Positions 29,195-31,726 of a stretch of DNA of 31,726 nt are shown one piece after another. The notes under the pieces were generated by a model. That model had not been told where the DNA came from and made no database searches. It worked only from the letters and a program-made list of their open reading frames with translations. The stretch comes from DASXTB01 sp036505615. Its GTDB lineage: Bacteria > Acidobacteriota > UBA6911 > JACQSX01. Position 1 is the first letter of the stretch. Every line of letters starts with the position of its first letter. The position numbers and the translations under genes are program-made. The stretch spans positions 1 through 31,726 of the forward strand of contig DASXTB010000244.1 of assembly GCA_036505615.1 (NCBI GenBank), read 5' to 3'.

Positions 29195-31726
29195 CTAGAA
29201 TGTCTGGCTAAGTTGGTACAGTCTGCCGTTTTTGGCTCCGAAATAAATATTTCCAGTAAAGTAGTCCATGATCACTGGCGAGTCCGTCGACTCGGCGCTA
29301 ATTTTAGTAAGAGTTTGGAAGTAATTAGACAGAACCGGATTGGCGGCTGTGTTAGTGGCCGTAAAACGGTTCATATAGCCGCCGCCATCCCCGATATACA
29401 TGTAATCGGTCGTGCCACTGACCCACAGCGGGGAAGATCGTGGAAAGGTATTGTCCGGATTGGTCCCCTGAGTAAGAGTCGAAAGTGTCGTCGTGGCGGG
29501 CCAACTTAGGTAATCGGTCTTCCAAATATTCTTGCCACCACCGACATAGGCAAAATTGTTATCCCAGTCAATTCCTGGGGAGGAATACATGATCGATCCT
29601 GTAAACGGAGTAGTACCTAGTACAGACTTATTTTTCGTACCGGTGACTAAATTTACCTTGTCGAAAGCACCATTCACTGCCACTGTCATGCTGTTGGTGT
29701 CGACATCAAAGATCGGTGTTGCCCAAATGGCGTCCGCAGCTGCCGTAGTTCCCGAGCTTGTGAGGTTGTAGCTTGTATTACCGCCACTATCCGCAACAAG
29801 TGCATCGAGATTATTGGGGTTTATCCGATACACGAATCCGTCATCTGCGCCTACCAGGACCACATCAATTCCCCCGAAAGAATATCGTACCGGTGTCGAG
29901 TGAATGGCATACGCCGTAGCGGTTCTCAAAGTTGAAACGGCGTTGGTCGACTTCTGAATCAAGGTTCCGTTGATACCGTTTATTTTGTGCAGCCGCCCAT
30001 CTTCGCTGCCAATCCAGATCTGATCATAGGAGTAGTCATAAAAGGGTGAAGAGTTCCGGAAGCTCGGGTTAGCAAGGAGCGCAGTATTGTTGAGCGCGTC
30101 ATAAGACCAAACGGTACTTCCATCAGTTGTATTCAAGCAATAAACCTTGCCGTCGGTACCTGCAAGGTAGATGCGGGACCCGTCCAAGCTTAACGTGATA
30201 GACGAACCATCCGCCTTGCCGACTCCGTTCCCGATAGATTTTTGCCACAGGCACAAAGGTTGTTGATTGGGAGCACCAACGGTGCTGTAGATATCTGAGA
30301 AGGCGTAGACATTGTTAGCAGGGATGTTGGTACTCACACCACTTTCCGCTCCATCTTCGATCTGGAAGGAGACGGTTTGGGTGCTACTTCCCTGCGTTGC
30401 CCAGAACTGAAATGCCAGACGATCTGTAGATAAGAGAGAGACAGGAGAAGCAATATTGAAAGTGGGGCTGGAACACTGCATTGAATTCGCGAGGGCGCCG
30501 GTCTGAGCGCTGTCGGCTATTGACGTCAGTGTGAGAGGGCCCCCGCTGAGTTTGAAAACCCGAACATAGATTTTATTGGTATTATTACGTGAGGACATAG
30601 CGCACAAGTTAACACTCCAGGTGCCCGCCGGAATTGTTGTAGCCCCGGGATTACCCCTGCTGCTTACCCACGTGCTGGTGGAAACTTGTTGTGTCCCTGC
30701 ACCGGCATTAACAGTTCCACTCACGGTAAGTAACGCCGCAGTGTCGGCAGCCGCTTCGTCCATGCGGTAGTAGGTTTGGCCTCCTTGTGTGCCTAGTTCG
30801 CTCACTTCATTGTGGAATGTGAAGGCCTTATATCTGGGAGCAGCTTCGCCGCTCACGGTGAAGTAATCAAAATTGCCCGTGTTGGCAGGGAAAGTGCTCC
30901 AATTTTGAATTTCTACGCCCGCTCTGTTAACTATTAAGCTCTGAGTATGAGAACCAACCGTAGTCCAGGTTGAGCCATTTTGGCTATAATAAAGCGTCCA
31001 CGTACTGCCACTCCTCGTAGCGCGTATGTAGTTGGTTGCGCTAAGACCGCCAGTGACCGCAGGATTGTACACCACGGTGCCCGCACCGTTAACGACTTTC
31101 GAAAGCGCTATTTTGACTGAGCCTGTGTTGTCGGCATAATACTCAAAAAGCATGTAGTTTAAATCGTCTTGCCAGACTATGATGCCATAGGAGTATCTGT
31201 TCCCGGTTGAAACGAGGTTCACTCCATCGATTTTTGTTTCGTAGGTTGCGTCGATGTTCCTGGCAGTTTCCAGCATGGTGGTGCAGTTGAAGCTGGTGTT
31301 CCAACATTCGTGATCTGAGCCACTGGGAATATTCATCTGAAGATGACCGGGATTTGCTGTCAAAGAATAACTGGAATCTCCCGCAGGATCTCGGAAATAC
31401 CAAGTGCCGTTTAGTGGCGAGGAGCTAAAGTTATCAGACTGGGTCTGTCCAGCCACTGCGTTCGTCGCCACATAAACGCGATCGTTATTGGTATCGCCCG
31501 TCATTTGATTTGCGTACAGGAAATTCCATTTTGCCGGGGCGCCGTTGACCGGGTAAGGTCCAGCAAAAACGCTTCCGCCACCGCCCACGTCGTAGTTCCA
31601 GTCGAGCTTCATTCCCGTGGGACTCTTTGGCCAGTGAACGTGCCCCTTTCCCAGGTGCATCTCTCTTCGATCGCGGCCTCGATCGCTGATGCGCGAGTCA
31701 CTGATGTCAAAACCTCGCGCATAATT
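29195..31726 (-). CDS. Large PQQ-like beta-propeller protein, N-terminus outside window
   Basis: The frame runs from the TAG at 29195 to the right edge without a stop. An internal ATG at 31660 exists, but 22 further sense codons lie upstream, so this is a 3' partial gene of at least 843 codons. Numbered from that ATG, about 75-270 is a concanavalin-like beta domain of DUF1349/laminin-G type (DNFSSSPLNGTWYFRDP, MLFEYYADNTGSVKIALSK, GSTWTLYYSQNGSTWTTVGS). About 300-460 is a second beta-sandwich. About 480-820 has PQQ-like propeller blades (LDGSRIYLAGTDGKVYCLNTTDGSTVWSY, IWIGSEDGRLHKINGINGT, VLVGADDGFVYRINPNN, IYFGAKNGRLYQLSQTF). Ser/Thr/Asn-rich composition suggests secretion, perhaps a cell-surface or pilus-associated protein. 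Function is unknown. Confidence 0.78.
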   Translation of the reverse strand, partial: NYARGFDISDSRISDRGRDRREMHLGKGHVHWPKSPTGMKLDWNYDVGGGGSVFAGPYPVNGAPAKWNFLYANQMTGDTNNDRVYVATNAVAGQTQSDNFSSSPLNGTWYFRDPAGDSSYSLTANPGHLQMNIPSGSDHECWNTSFNCTTMLETARNIDATYETKIDGVNLVSTGNRYSYGIIVWQDDLNYMLFEYYADNTGSVKIALSKVVNGAGTVVYNPAVTGGLSATNYIRATRSGSTWTLYYSQNGSTWTTVGSHTQSLIVNRAGVEIQNWSTFPANTGNFDYFTVSGEAAPRYKAFTFHNEVSELGTQGGQTYYRMDEAAADTAALLTVSGTVNAGAGTQQVSTSTWVSSRGNPGATTIPAGTWSVNLCAMSSRNNTNKIYVRVFKLSGGPLTLTSIADSAQTGALANSMQCSSPTFNIASPVSLLSTDRLAFQFWATQGSSTQTVSFQIEDGAESGVSTNIPANNVYAFSDIYSTVGAPNQQPLCLWQKSIGNGVGKADGSSITLSLDGSRIYLAGTDGKVYCLNTTDGSTVWSYDALNNTALLANPSFRNSSPFYDYSYDQIWIGSEDGRLHKINGINGTLIQKSTNAVSTLRTATAYAIHSTPVRYSFGGIDVVLVGADDGFVYRINPNNLDALVADSGGNTSYNLTSSGTTAAADAIWATPIFDVDTNSMTVAVNGAFDKVNLVTGTKNKSVLGTTPFTGSIMYSSPGIDWDNNFAYVGGGKNIWKTDYLSWPATTTLSTLTQGTNPDNTFPRSSPLWVSGTTDYMYIGDGGGYMNRFTATNTAANPVLSNYFQTLTKISAESTDSPVIMDYFTGNIYFGAKNGRLYQLSQTF

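Noticed and set aside
1..31726. tRNA, rRNA, complete insertion sequences or transposase genes
   Set aside because: None was recognised on either strand by eye; only short repeat elements are present.

Overview
The window looks like chromosomal DNA of a soil acidobacterium (Acidobacteriota, Terriglobia-like). This is inferred from the family mix: an Oar-like TonB receptor tail, a long exopolysaccharide operon, a PqqD/HprK-like/radical SAM island, and abundant short palindromic repeats. No rRNA or tRNA gene that would settle taxonomy was seen.

Region 1 (1-3000) holds the 3' end of a TonB-dependent receptor, an enolase-superfamily (muconate-lactonizing subgroup) enzyme, and a convergent DUF3830 cyclophilin-like protein. 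The two converging genes end inside mirrored copies of a heptamer repeat. Two further blocks here are built from paired inverted palindromes.

Region 2 (3008-21205) is a capsule/exopolysaccharide locus. Four plus-strand genes (flippase, methyltransferase, CgeB-like glycosyltransferase, methyltransferase) face a minus-strand run of twelve. In transcription order these are a MerR-like regulator, Wza-type exporter, Wzc-type BY-kinase, MinD/FlhG-like ATPase, O-antigen ligase/polymerase, AsnB-like amidotransferase, GT9, methyltransferase, GT9, GT4, polysaccharide deacetylase and GT2. Many of these genes overlap by 1-17 nt, so translational coupling is likely. The regulator has a good promoter with a dyad just downstream of the -10, which suggests autoregulation. 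A roughly 200-bp inverted repeat splits the operon between the ATPase and the polymerase. No initiating polyisoprenyl-phosphate sugar transferase is present, so it must lie elsewhere.

Region 3 (21238-23109) is a receiver plus HD-GYP protein. Key residues are replaced in both domains, so it is more likely a sensor or scaffold than a phospho-regulated c-di-GMP phosphodiesterase.

Region 4 (23210-28620) is the most interesting part: a putative RiPP (ribosomally made, modified peptide) island. It has a SPASM radical SAM maturase, a 55-residue precursor-like peptide with a strong Shine-Dalgarno and two core cysteines, a SipW/Sec11-like S26 peptidase, a methyltransferase, a PqqD-type leader-binding protein, an HprK-like kinase and an NTP_transf_5 nucleotidyltransferase. 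The peptide ends in serine. HprK-like kinases in some lasso-peptide clusters phosphorylate a C-terminal serine, so kinase and nucleotidyltransferase may decorate the tail of a radical-SAM-modified peptide. This combination is inferred from sequence and has not been demonstrated.

Region 5 (28621-31726) starts with a cluster of REP-like palindromes and a possible fragment of a structured RNA, perhaps the 5' part of a group II intron. It ends with a large secreted-type beta-propeller protein whose reading frame stays open to the window edge.
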